Below are positions 40,501-51,659 of a DNA stretch of 63,151 nucleotides, in pieces. Position numbers and translations under genes: made by a program. Below the pieces are notes generated by a model. It ran no database searches and was not told the origin of the DNA. It saw only the letters and a program-made list of their open reading frames with translations. The DNA is from Triparma columacea (lineage: Eukaryota > Sar > Bolidophyceae > Parmales > Triparmaceae), in NCBI GenBank assembly GCA_030267965.1, contig BRYA01000452.1:1-63151 (forward strand). The letters run 5' to 3'. The number at the start of each line of letters is the position of its first letter. Position 1 is the stretch's first letter.

Positions 40501-42146
40501 ATGATTCTGGGATACAACAGCCGATCGCAGGGCTTTGAAGACATTGAAGGCTCACTAATCCCCTCCCAACCCGATGGGCAAAGAAAGACAACAGCAGGAA
40601 TGGCTGGTGGTAGGGGCGGGAGAGTTGTGCGGCGGAACGACTCGCTGAAAGCTACTGGGGGCAGTGAGGAGACGTCGACTGGTACTGGTCGGGGCCGCAC
40701 TGGAAGTGCCTCTGCCGACTTAACAGAAGCAGATCGTCCAAGATACAAACAGTTGGTTGAGGACACGAAGAACCTCATCAACTGGTTCAATGCCGATCCC
40801 ATAGAGGGGGAGGAGATGGTCACTGAAATGTCACTCAGCGATTTCAAGGACGCTTGCAGAACCTTGGGTAAGAATGAACAAGAAGTTCACGCACTATATT
40901 AACCTTCTTGAGACTCACTTCGCTCGCCACGCAACTCTTATCCACTAACGCAATCCCCTCCGTGGACTCCCTTCGCTCGTCACAGGGATAGATTTTGCCA
41001 ACTCGCCCCAGCTTGTTCAGTTGTGTGAAAATGACGACCTCTCAACGTCAGTGAGGGCGATCCAGCTCGTGAACGGCAAGGCAGTAGCGGTGATCAAGGA
41101 GCTTGACGATATTCAGAGGAAGGAGAGGGAGGCTAGGCAGGCTGAGAGGGCTGCAAAGAAGGCCAAAGCTGAGGCAGAGAAGAAGGCAAGGAAGGAGGCC
41201 AAGGAGAAGGCCAAGAGGGACGCTGACAACATCCTCCAGATCGAGGCATCGATAATTCTTACCCTCGAGAAGGGCGGGCTGCCCACTACCGATCCGAGCA
41301 AAGGTCGGTGCTCGCAAGAGACAGTGTTTTACAGGTACAGTGACAAGGGCCTCCAGTTCCAGTTCGGTTCCGCTGACTTTGCCAGCATGACCTTCCGATC
41401 TGACGGCACGTTCGAGTTCAAGAACGGCTACAAGATGGAGTTCTCCTCCGGGCGACAGTTTGTTGAGCGTTCCGAGGGGCTCTTTGACGACTTGAAGGGG
41501 ACCTACGATATTGTCTGGGGGGAAATGAGGCAGACCTCAGACGGAAAGAAGCTGAGGAGGCTTACGAAGCTGCCGAAAGTGGAAGAGACGAGGCCGGGAC
41601 AGGCTACTCCGAGGAGGCCTTCGCAAAATGGGAAAATGGGGTCTACCAGGATGATGAATAACAATAGAGGAAGTCTCAGAGCGGCAGGTTCGTTTCGGGG
41701 GATTGGCAGGATGGGCAGCAGCCTCCTGAAAAAGATAGGCAGTGTAAGGTTCGGGGGCGACAAGAACGGGGCTGCGGGAGACGATGCTAACGATGCTACC
41801 GATGCTGCCGAGGAGGTTTGGATCCCGACGCCTCTGGAGATTATTTTGCATCCGTCAGACATGGAGGCCAGGAGACAAGGTGAGTTTGTGTGTGCGTGTG
41901 TGTGTGTGTGTGCGTGTGTGCGTGTGTGTGCGTGTGTGCGTGTGTGTGCGTGTAGCTAATCTTCCTCCCGCCTCCTGCTCCTTCCATGTTTCCACAGGGA
42001 TTGACTTGACACAAAGGTGGGGCTGCTATGAACCCCAGGGGGAAATCGAGGATCCTAACAGCTGCAAGATCATGAAAATTAGGAGAAAAATTACTCCCAC
42101 TGTGGTCGGGCCGTACATTTTCCCCCCCGATCCCAATGCAAAGTAA
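40501..42146 (+). CDS. Unrecognised charged protein, three exons, 469 aa
   Basis: Exons are 40501-40867, 40986-41879 and 41998-42146; both introns are phase 1. A disordered, Gly/Arg-rich N-terminus leads to a helical region (EADRPRYKQLVEDTKNLINW). A strongly basic/acidic coiled coil follows (QRKEREARQAERAAKKAKAE). Next comes a beta-rich region of MORN-like flavour (FASMTFRSDGTFEFKNGYKM, GTYDIVWGEMRQTSDGKKL), then a Ser/Arg/Gly stretch and a short end (TPTVVGPYIFPPDPNAK). No enzyme motif is visible. Intron 2 holds a TGTGCG microsatellite. Confidence 0.65.
41887..41954. repeat. (TG)n / TGTGCG microsatellite in intron 2
   Basis: An imperfect run of TG with regular CG interruptions directly after the GTGAGT donor of the second intron of the unknown charged-protein gene. 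Confidence 0.9.
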
Positions 42147-42268
42147 TAAGAAGAATTGTTTATTGCCAAATCGTCAAGTTTATTGTGTGTGATGTGAGCG
42201 AATGGCGCGCTCCTTCCCTCACACCTACCACCCTCTACCCCCCAGACCAAATCCACCTTGCCACACAT

Positions 42269-44763
42269 TTAAAGGCCGAAGTCAAAGTCGTCATCTCCTC
42301 CCTCGGCCGCGTTCGCGCCACCCACGGCAAAGCCCAGGTAAGCCTTCTCGGCGTCGTCAAAGAGGTCGTCTTCTATGCCCCTGTCTCTCCACCCCACCGC
42401 GTCGGCGACGACGCTAAGGGCCTTTCTCTTCGCCTTCTGCTTCATTATTGCTTTTTCGGTGGCGCCGATAATGCCGCCCTCTTTCTTGTGCTTCTTCTGG
42501 ACTTCCCTCAGCCGATCCTTGAGAGCCTTCTGTCTCTTGTGGAACTCCTCCTCCTTGGCCTTTTTAGCCGCGAGCGCCTTCTCCCCGGCGTTGCTGAACT
42601 CGACGTAATTTCCTGGGAAGGCGGCCTTCCTCTCCTTCTCCATCTCTGCAACCATTTTGATCACCTCGGCATTCACCCTCTTTTGCTTGGCGGCCCTTCT
42701 TGCTTCGTTCCTATCCTCCGCTATCTTCTTATCGATCTTTCTCTGCTTCTGGAGCTCGAGGTTTTTAATCTTCTGCTCCTGGGCCTTGGTGGACTTAGGC
42801 TGGACGACGAAGGATGCAAGAGCTCTTTCCTTCGCAATGCGCTCCAACTCAAGGATTTCGGCCTTCTTCGCAGCCTCGCGCCTCTGGTCGCGGGCGATTC
42901 TTGCACGGCGTTTCTCTTCGTACTCTCTTTGTCTCCTCTCGATAGGGAGCTCCCTGTTCGGAACGGTTGCGTGAGCTCGCACTGCCTCCTTGGTCGCTCT
43001 TAGCTTCTCGTCCCACTTCGCCTGCTTCGCCTTCATAATGTTGGTGTAGTTATCGGGGTCAACCCTTGGTTTCATCTTCTTCTTCTCCTCCTGGGCAGCA
43101 AGCTTCTTCCTTGTTCGTTCCGCGGCGGATTCCTTAACGACGTGGCCCTCCTGTTTCTTCAGAGCCTCGTGCATAGCCATCCTAGCGGGGAGCTGGGAGG
43201 TTGACTGAATTTGCGCGGCTCTTGCTGCAACGCGCTGCTTCCTCTCGGCATCCTGGCGCTTCGCAATGTCCTCCCAGTCTTCCGTGTGGTAAAGCTTTAC
43301 GGGCCTAGCCCTGAATTGCAGTTCCTGTTCCTTGGCCTTGCGGTCCGCTCGTTTCTTTTCGAGCTCCTCCTTCTTTTTCTCCTGCCTCTTCCTATCCTCC
43401 TTGGCAAAGCTGAACTCGCCGGCGTGCTCGAGTTGCCACTGCATCCTGTCCCTCTTCTGTCTGCGACGAGTAGCGGTAGAAAAGAAGCGAGTTGAGAGAG
43501 GGGGAGAGGGGTTGAGTTCGCATATAGGGGTTAGATTAGATATATTAGTCGCGCAATGTGACTTGCTACAATTTCTGAGCGCGCTTTAAATTCAAAAACT
43601 CAACAATTCGCCCATGCTCACCTCTCCAAGGCCTCGAGCATGTCCTTCTTCCTGGAAACTTCCTCCTCCTCCTTCATCTTATTCCTCCTCCTCACCGCCT
43701 CATGCACCTCCATGCTTCTGAAGGGCTTCACGAGGGCCTGGTGACGGCGCTTGATGCGACGGTGAAATTCCTCCTCAGATTCCCCGGGGCGCTGGGAGTT
43801 CTGCTTCGTTGGGGAGGTGGACGCGGGGGTGGGCCTTTTCAATTCGACTGAGGTGTCGATTTCGAGGCCGTCCACCTCCTTGACAAGAACCTCCTCAAGG
43901 CGGCGAGCCTTGGCCTGCGCGTTATCGCGCTGGCGGACAAGCTGCTCGATCACCTTGACGTTGCGCTCTTGATCGCGACGGAGCAGGGCGAGCTTCTCGG
44001 CGAGCTGGGCGTCGATGACATTCTCCTCGTTGTTAGCCTTCTGCCTTTTATTTGTGTCCTGGAGTAACCTCTTCGCCTCTTCCAACTCCTCCGTGAGGGT
44101 CAGAACTGTCTCCTCCAACTTCTCGACCTTGGACGATATCTCCCCCTTGCTGATGCCCTTGCTTGTCTTGGGCCTGCTGGATGCCCACCTTGGGGCAGCC
44201 TTAGTTTGGTCCTTGCTGTTCCTCACAGAAGCAGCAAGATCTCCGAAATCCTCATCCCACTCACTCGTATCGCCGCCACGCCTCGTCGAAGGACTTTCAT
44301 CCCTCTCTGGGCTCCTCGACGCCTCTCTCCAGGCCTTCTTTGCGTTCCTGCTGTGCTTCTGGCGGGCCTTTATCTCTCTCTCCATCTGCCTTGACTTTGT
44401 TGTTGTTAGGTTGGTTGGGGCACAGGGAGTTAGTTAGGTACTTGGTTCTCAGAGACGAGGGAATTAGATGGGTCTTGGTGCAGTACGCTGCCAGGCTGCG
44501 TGGTGATTCTGCCACAGCACTTCCCAGGCTGCAAAAAAGACTCGGCCCCAGACTCTCACCTCCTTGTCCGCTTTTCTTTCCTTGGTCTTATCCATCAAAG
44601 TGTACTTGGACGACCTTCCGTCCTCCTCCTCTTCGTCGTCCTTGTAGTAAATGATGCCGTCTTTGGTCGTTCGACCGGAATTCCCGGAAGATGTGGCTGC
44701 AACCCTGGGATGTCCGTCTCGAGGAGCAACCCTCATCCCCTGCAATTGTGAGTGGCTAACCAT
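42269..44763 (-). CDS. FAM161-like coiled-coil protein, three exons, 722 aa
   Basis: Exons are 44763-44560, 44394-43622 and 43460-42269; donors GTGAGA and GTGAGC, joins DKE-SRQMEREIKARQ and LE-RQKRDRMQWQLE. Almost the whole protein is charged helix. Short conserved phrases interrupt it in the order seen in FAM161 (UPF0564) proteins: HQALVKPFRSMEVHEA, LQFRARPVKLYH, and STSQLPARMAMHEALKKQE. FAM161 proteins bind microtubules at centrioles and the inner wall of ciliary axonemes. If correct, the organism keeps a flagellate or centriolar stage. The C-terminus is Gly/Asp-rich. A generic coiled-coil protein is the alternative. Confidence 0.6.
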
Positions 44764-45479
44764 CCTACCGTCAAATTTATGTAAGATCGAGGCGGGTTGT
44801 GGAGCTGTGCTTGTCTGGCTGTCAACTTTTTCGGCTTTCGCTTTTCCTGGATGTTTGTTTCTGTTTACCTTTGTGTTACCCGTTTCTTAAACAACGTCTC
44901 ACAAACTTCCTGGATTTGCTAGATTTATTTCTTTTTTCCATTTGGTTTCTTGGTGGCTGGGCGCAATTCCAATTCGTGGGGTGTCAAATGGACATCATCG
45001 TGCTTTACAGTAGTACCCGCAATTCGAGGACGAGACGGGTGCTGAGGCATAGGAAAGCGTTTACCAGGTGGATTTTGGAAGAAAACCGAGGAACGACTCG
45101 CTTATTCGAGCGGCCAGGTTGTTGTGCTCAATTAAACATACTCTCGAAACATTTTTTCTTTTTTCGACCACATTAACATAGTCTGAAGACTTCATCTTTC
45201 TCTCATCTTTATTTTCGAGAACTTTCGAGAAAAACATCCGACCGACCTTCTATTGTTGGATTGTTGCCGTCAGCAGGGCACTTTGTAGTGCAGTCTTAGG
45301 TTTACATCCCTTCCCCGTCATCTGCGTGAGATTCTCTTCCTCTATAAAACAATCCGAAGCTTCAACTTTCTGTGAGCGAAGAAAGGGACAATTCTTGGGG
45401 TTGCAAAAGTATTTTTTTACAATTAGATCTTTCTGCGCTCGTTAGGGTAATTCTCCTTGACTTCTATTGGTTATTCACC
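44764..45479. other. Divergent intergenic region
   Basis: This separates the FAM161-like gene (-) from the kinase (+). It is T-rich near 44895-44950 and 45145-45170 and should hold both promoters and the kinase leader. No RNA or repeat was recognised. Confidence 0.5.
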
Positions 45480-47524
45480 ATGAACCTGAAGCTTTTTGCC
45501 AAAAATAACAAGGTTCTCGTTGATGATACGGAGGCATCTGTAAATGTGAAGAGTTTGGACGAAAGGATCGCCGCCAAAGGTGGAGGAAATTCCAAGACTC
45601 CCTCAGTTTCCGGTAGTGAAGGATCCACTACTCCCATAGATATTGAGAACTTGTCGGGACGTCCATCTGACTCTCGTCGCGTTCGCGTCAGATCGCTTGG
45701 TCAGAGAAGTTCCGATGCAGCGAGCACCGATAGGATGAAGCGAAACACAGACAGTATGCTTGAGGATGCTGTTATTTCGGGATATCTGAAGACAAGGTGA
45801 GTTTTAGGTCTTTATTTAAAAGGTAACATATTGGTGAATCTTTTGTTGCTTTAACGCCTCTTATGCCTCTTACATTTATGTCGTGATACCCCGTTCGCAG
45901 GCTTGAAGCCAGGTGGCAGCAAGTCACCAAAAAGTCCCTTGTTGGGAATTCTCAGCTCAGCAACTTCATTCTTGACGAGATCAAGTCAGGCAAGAGTCTA
46001 GAGGCCGTGTCGGCTGTGAAAGAGACTGATGAAAAGAAAAGTAGGGCCAGCCAGTTGGCGGTCAAAGCCGCCATGGAGGGGTACTTCAGCAACCTTGACG
46101 AGAGTTCCCTTGCCTCTACCAAGGCGCTCTTCATGGACAACCTCCAGCGCGTCGACATGAAGGCAGAAGAGGTCATTTGTCGGCAGAACGAACCTGGAGA
46201 CAAGCTCTTCGTTCTCGAGGAGGGCCAGGTGGACTTCATCGTGAACGGCAAGGTTGCTGGGAGTGCCAAGGATGGTGCCGTCTTCGGAGAGCTTAGTCTA
46301 GTGTATGGCGTAAATCGCCAGTGCGACGTCAAGTGCACGACGAACTGCATCATCTGGACTCTTGACGCCCTCGCCTTCAGGAGGATTCAGGCCATCGTGG
46401 CTAAGGACAATCTCAGAACAAGCAAGTCCAAGATAATGACCAAGTTCGGCAAGGAGGCCTCCACCCTGAGTGAGGTGCAGGAGGTCTCGGTCAAGAAAAT
46501 CAAGAACGAGATAACTTTCAATGAGCTTACCCTCCTTAATGTCGTCGGTCAGGGCACCTTCGGCGCCGTCCACATAGTGTCCCGCAAGTCTGACCCAAAC
46601 TTTTCCTATGCCCTCAAGAAGATGAGCAAGGCCAGCATCGTCGAGAGGGAGAACGAGAGCAGGGTCGTCATTGAGCGCAACGCTTTGATGGTCGTCAAGG
46701 GGTGCCCCTTCATCATTTCCCTCATGGGCACCTACCAGGACAAGGACTGCATCTACTTCTTGACGGAGTGCGTACAGGGGGGGAATCTCATATCTTACAT
46801 GATCGACAAGGACATCCTTACCCACAGTGAGTCGATGTTCTACTGTTACAACATCGCGATGGCCCTCATCCACACCCACAACAAGGGTTATGTTCATCGG
46901 GACATAAAGCCTGAGAACTGTCTCATCGACAAGAACGGGTACGTTAAACTTTGCGACTATGGGATGGCCAAGAGACTCCCTTGTACCGTCGTTCTCCCCA
47001 ACGGGGGCACGGAGGTCGTCCGTTTGGCTTACACCATGTGCGGGACGCCCGAGTTCATGGCCCCCGAATTTGTGCTCTCCACGGGATACGACCATGGTGT
47101 CGATTTCTGGGCGCTGGGGTGCATCCTCGTGGAAATGTACAGTGGAAGGGGGCCCTTCGACTTCGACGGTGACCTCAAGAAGACCTTCAAGGCGGTCTGC
47201 CTCGTCGGCATGGGAAGGAAGGCGCTCGACCTTCCAAAGCAGCTCAAGAAGAAGGGCATGGAGAGTGCCGGCGACTTCGCAAGGAAGCTCCTGACCGGAA
47301 ACAACACCCGACTCGGCACTGAGTCACCCAATGATGTCATTGAGCATCCGTACTTCAATCAGCTGGACAAGGCCGAAATCAACAACCTGACGTTCCAAGC
47401 TCCGTACATTCCGAAGGTTTCTGGAGCAAAGGACGCGAGCAACTTCAAGCAGGACGGTGAGGCCCCAAAGGAGGACCCTATCGAACCTTACAGTGGGGCA
47501 AACGATTGGTGCGAAGGCTTTTAA
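45480..47524 (+). CDS. cGMP/cAMP-dependent protein kinase-like AGC kinase with one CNB domain, two exons, 646 aa
   Basis: Exons are 45480-45796 and 45901-47524 (donor GTGAGT). A polar N-terminus holds a Ser/Arg cluster (RRVRVRSLGQRSS). One cyclic-nucleotide-binding domain lies at about residues 160-290: GDKLFVLEEGQVDFIV and the phosphate cassette FGELSLVYGVNRQCDV, where Glu and Arg are kept but the usual Pro-Arg-Ala-Ala is altered. The kinase domain follows: GQGTFGAVH, the ALKK lysine, YVHRDIKPENCL, then KLCDYGMAK in place of DFG, CGTPEFMAPEF, DFWALGC, and an AGC C-tail ending in WCEGF. PKG-like enzymes phosphorylate Ser/Thr in response to cGMP; ligand specificity is not certain. The second CNB normally present is missing. 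Confidence 0.88.
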
Positions 47525-47764
47525 GTTTTGAGGAGAAGGGGGGGGAGGGAGGAGGGGAAGTCTAGAGAAGAGGCTATCAGGTGAAGAAGCGGTGGTGCAT
47601 ATACGACGGGGTGCAAATATTTGGGGGGCACAAAGATTTTGCAAGGGTTACATAGTTAAGGGATACATTATCCTTCGTTGGGGGGGGGTTATAATTTGTC
47701 TCATTTCCGAGATTTAAAATCAAATTGTGAAAAGTGACAATTGAAAAACGTGGCACACTTCATT

Positions 47765-49031
47765 CTATTCTTTTTCAGCTGGAAGCCCATGCTGCACCTC
47801 TTTCACCTTCTTGAAGTCATCAAAGTTCAACTTGTTTGGGTTCGAAACGAAGCTTATTCCCCTGAGGGCGGCCTCGGCTTCCTCAAAAATGGAAAGCTTA
47901 ATGGGTTGCCTATCGGAAGAAGGGCGCGCGCTCTGCTCCCCATCTTCTTGGTCGCCTTTATCATCGTTTTCACCTCCACCTAGTTTCTCATGGTTGACTT
48001 CTCCCAACTCCAGCCTCGCGTCTTTCCCTTCCCTGATACACTTCTCGAAGACGACAAGCGTCAGCTCATCTATCTTTTCTTCAATGACCTTGAAGGGTAC
48101 CTTGTCGACGGGGTACGGTACCTCTGTCTTTTTCATGTAACCCCTCCTCATTGCCCACTTGCAAATTCCCTTCCTCGTACCAGGGACGCAAAAGACAATT
48201 TTCCCGACCCCCTCCTCCACCATGTTCCTCTCCGCCTTCCGGAGCGTCCTCTCCCCGATGCATAGCCCCGCGAACCCCTTGGCGACGGCCAAGAATCTGA
48301 TCGCCCCGGGTATGGCGTCAGTTCCAGGCAGCGTACCAGCAGAACTTCCCGTGGAGTAAACGCAAACCCCGATTATAGCCCCGTTCTTGACAACGCCCTT
48401 CCCGTCCGGTACCTCGGCAAGGAGGACGTTGCACTCCGGGTCCTTGATCATTGAAATCATGGTGTCTTCATCAACAATATTGCCTGTGAGGGGGGGGGGG
48501 GGGTGGCGTGGCGGCGGCGACACATGGTGAGCGAATCGAATCCAAGCACCTCAAAGCGAGTCACGGAAAGGGTTGCGGGTAGGGTTGCGGTAGTTGGTGG
48601 CTTTCGTGAAAGCCTTTCCCCTTTTGTCCTTTCTCACCTAATCTGAACCTTTCCTCCCCCTCAACCTCTCCCTTATTGTAAGCCTCGTTGATCACCTTCG
48701 TCGCCTCCCTCGCATCGTACCTTCCGGCCTTCGTAAATGCCAAGGACTGCGCTATAACCCTAACATGGTTGTACCTGGGGTGGGACTTGTCCTCGTCCTC
48801 CTGCTGCTTGAAGGTTTCCCCGACCTCATGCTCCTTCAAGAAGCCCTCCATCTCCTTCTCGTCGAATCTCGAGTCCTCTCCCTTCGTTCTAGTGTCCAGG
48901 GTCAACCCCTCGTTGATGTCAAAGTAGGTTTTCACATGATTACCTGGGTCATTGGCACGGCCTATTTCCTTCTGAAGCTTGAAGGCCGCCTCACGGAACT
49001 TAGGGTCGTTCTTTACGCGATCAACGAACAT
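47765..49031 (-). CDS. GNAT-family N-acetyltransferase, two exons, 370 aa
   Basis: Exons are 49031-48638 and 48483-47765, joined as EERFRL-GNIVDED. The first 110 residues are a helical, charged extension (FVDRVKNDPKFREAAFKLQK). The GNAT fold begins with AGRYDAREATKVINEAY. Strand phrases NVLLAEV and GAIIGVCVY follow, then the acetyl-CoA-binding strand-helix IRFLAVAKGFAGLCIGERTL, where a Gly-rich loop follows Val-Ala. It ends with a GYMKK-type final motif. The acceptor substrate is unknown. The last third is charged and probably disordered. The intron carries a long G run on the + strand (C on the sense strand) just before the acceptor. Confidence 0.75.
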
Positions 49032-49250
49032 TGTAAGGGGACGGAGAGGGAGATATATGGGCGGGGGGCGTGAAGAGGGGGAACTGGGCAATACTGGTGG
49101 AGTTGGACCAAAATTGAAAAATTTAAGAAGGATTTTGGAAGTCGTTGGAGATGAAAAGGCGTTAATTTTTATTTTTGGGTGCGGGTACTGCGTATGTCCT
49201 GCACGCACGCGGGTGTGTTTTTAGCACTGCGGGAACAAGCTTTTAGTGCA

Positions 49251-50135
49251 TCAAATAATTTCTCCCGGCGGAGAAGGCGACTGAAAGGCAATTTCAGTCC
49301 CCGGCTCATATTGGTCGTTCACTCTCGCGTGGACGGGTCGGAAGCGGTGCTCAATTAGAAGGTCCGTGTACTTTTCGAGCGCATCGTGGGAGTGGAACTC
49401 AAACAAAATTTGGTCGATTGCTTTCAAGAGCAGGTTTCTCTTCAACAGCCAGTCAAGAAACTTGACCTCGGCGCCTTCCACGTCAAGCTTGAGGACGTCG
49501 ATGTGCTTATGACCGAGTTTTTTCATTATCTTATCAAGGGTTTGGATGCGGTCGTTGAACCCTAACCGCGAGGTGTCCTGGTTTCCTATGCCCCAGGGAT
49601 AAACATTGAAACCAAAACGGTCGACGGACTCCTGGGTTGGCAAGTTAAAGGGGTCAAATGTGTAAACCTCGCAAGATGGGACCAGCCCCTTCATCCCGAC
49701 CTCAAACATGATCTCGTTGAAGCTCCCGAAAGAGTATACGATGCACGGTTTCCTACTCGCGAGCTCGTTCAACCCACAGATGAACTTGGGTTCCCCCGCA
49801 CTGGGAGCGACGGGGTTCGGGCGGTTGTCTAGTCCAGCGACTAGCCGGCCCGTACCTTCGCCCTGCCTGCATTCGATGAACTCGTACTTTCGAAGGATCT
49901 CGTCACGCCTGTCGGCAATGGGGGGGAGAGGCATCGAGGCAGAGTACGTCTTGGCGTCGAGGGGGATTTCGATCACAATTGGTGGGGGGTTGAGAGGGTA
50001 AGTGGGCTGCGGAGGAGGCATGAGCCACTCTACACCTGCATTAACTTTGAGCCCCGTTGTTTTCTGCATCATTGTTAGGTTGCGTACGAACAATACAGCA
50101 ACAGTGAGCAGAGTCATCATCATGATGAATTTCAT
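49251..50135 (-). CDS. FkbM-like SAM methyltransferase with N-terminal anchor, 294 aa
   Basis: A single exon from ATG 50135. MKFIMMMTLLTVAVLFVRNL is a signal anchor, pointing to the Golgi or secretory route. The C-terminal half has the FkbM/Methyltransf fold: IVYSFGSFNEIMFEVGM (motif I), CEVYTFDPF (acidic end of strand 2), YPWGIG, and the diagnostic IDVLKLDVEGAEVKFLDWLL. A CRQGEGTGRLVAGL phrase before the core resembles the METTL24-like group of secreted or Golgi methyltransferases. Substrate unknown, possibly a glycan hydroxyl. It lies upstream of the GNAT gene on the same strand with a 220-bp gap. Confidence 0.8.
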   Translation of the reverse strand: MKFIMMMTLLTVAVLFVRNLTMMQKTTGLKVNAGVEWLMPPPQPTYPLNPPPIVIEIPLDAKTYSASMPLPPIADRRDEILRKYEFIECRQGEGTGRLVAGLDNRPNPVAPSAGEPKFICGLNELASRKPCIVYSFGSFNEIMFEVGMKGLVPSCEVYTFDPFNLPTQESVDRFGFNVYPWGIGNQDTSRLGFNDRIQTLDKIMKKLGHKHIDVLKLDVEGAEVKFLDWLLKRNLLLKAIDQILFEFHSHDALEKYTDLLIEHRFRPVHARVNDQYEPGTEIAFQSPSPPGEII

Positions 50136-50592
50136 GGCATGAATGGATGTCTAGATGTCTCGTCTCGATGATGTCTAGATGTCTCGTCTCGATGATGTCG
50201 TCAGGTGTGGAGTGAATGGATTTTTAATGGATTGTGGGCTTACAGAACGAAGATGGACACGTTAATGGAAAGAAGAGAAAGATGTTGTAGTGAAACGGTC
50301 GAGATGGCGGAATGTTAGGGTCGTAAATGAGGCGAAATGGGAACAAGTCCTATAATTGAGTGTGTGTGTTCTTCTCAACAAAAAACTCCCTCCTTGGCCC
50401 ACTTCTCCCAAATTGAACCAAATCTCTCCCTAATACGCATAAAATCCTTTTCTAATAGCTCATACTCCTCAATATAAGCCTTTTCGCTGACTCGGTATAC
50501 ATAATAAGCCGATTCATTGCCCACAACCCCCCACAACCACTTCCCACCTTTCGCACTTCTTAACTTTTGTCAAACCTCTCTAATTAATCACA
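50136..50592. other. Divergent intergenic region with a 24-bp tandem repeat
   Basis: Just upstream of the methyltransferase start (50146-50193) a 24-bp unit beginning GATGTCTAGATGTCTC occurs twice in tandem. The rest separates the divergent methyltransferase and Asf1 promoters. No other element was recognised. Confidence 0.6.
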
Positions 50593-51538
50593 ATGTCGCT
50601 GGTAAATGTTGTCGGGATGGTCGTGCTCGACAATCCTACTGCTTTCTTGAACCCTTTCCAGTTTGAGGTTACGTTTGAATGCCTTAGTGAGTTAGAAGAT
50701 GACCTTGAGGTGAGAAGAGCGGGAGCTTGCCAAGCTGAAGGTGCCTGATTTTGGTTGAAGGGTCGACTATTTGGCCTCTTCAAAGTGCTTAGGCGTTGGA
50801 CTTGTTAAACATCCCTCTATTTCTCCTTCCGTAGACCACCTTGTAGCCGCAACTGCCCAAATTCTCACCCCTCTCTTCCCCGATACCTCCCTCCACCCTA
50901 CCCCCACCCTACTCCCACCACCACCACAGTGGAAGGTCACCTACGTAGGATCCGCTGAGGACTCGTCGAAGGATCAGATCCTCGACGAGGTCATGGTTGG
51001 CCCCGTGCCTGTCGGGACGAATAAATTTGTCCTTCAGGCTGACCCTCCTGACCCAACCACCATTGGGGAGGCTGATATCCTCGGTGTCACCGTCGTCCTC
51101 GTCACCTGCAGCTACAAGGAGCAGGAGTTCTGCCGCGTCGGGTACTACGTCAACAACGAGTACTCCGAGCCCTTCGATGAGGAGCAGGGTGTCCCCACCC
51201 CCCTTGACATCACAAAGGTGACACGCCAGATCCTCGCAGACAAGGTAAGAAGCAGCAAATGCAATATTCGCTCATCACCGCTCTTTTTCTCACTTCCTTC
51301 GCCTCCCTCCCCCCTCCCTCAGCCTCGAGTAACCCGTTTCCCCATCGACTGGGCCAAGAAGGAGGGTGCCGCTCCCGCCGTGCAGGCCGCTGCTGGCATG
51401 GACAGCTCCGACATGATGCAGTCCCCGGCCCCCAGCATGAGCAACACCACCCCCTCCACCTCCAGCACCACACCGGCGGATGAGGGAGCGACTAGGGAAG
51501 GATTCGAGGTTGAGCCGATGAGCATGGAGGGACTTTAG
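50593..51538 (+). CDS. ASF1: Histone chaperone Asf1, three exons, 215 aa
   Basis: Exons are 50593-50709, 50930-51244 and 51323-51538; donors GTGAGA and GTAAGA, all phase 0. The immunoglobulin-like core is textbook: MSLVNVVGMVVLDNPTAFLN, PFQFEVTFECLSELEDDLE, WKVTYVGSAEDSSKDQ, VMVGPVPVGTNKFVLQADPP, ILGVTVVLVTCSYKEQEF, RVGYYVNNEY and PRVTRFPIDW. It binds the H3-H4 dimer and hands it to CAF-1 or HIR during replication-coupled and independent assembly. The C-terminal tail is Ser/Thr/Pro-rich. The first exon is too short to stand out as an open frame, but its fit to the family is exact. Confidence 0.97.
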
Positions 51539-51659
51539 GGACCAGGAAAAAGACAAGACGATAAACTAATCGGCGACGAAAAGCTTTGGAACGCGAATCC
51601 AAATCAACTTTTATTAATATATATAGGTGCAACAAACATCTTCAACAGTGCGCCAGCGC

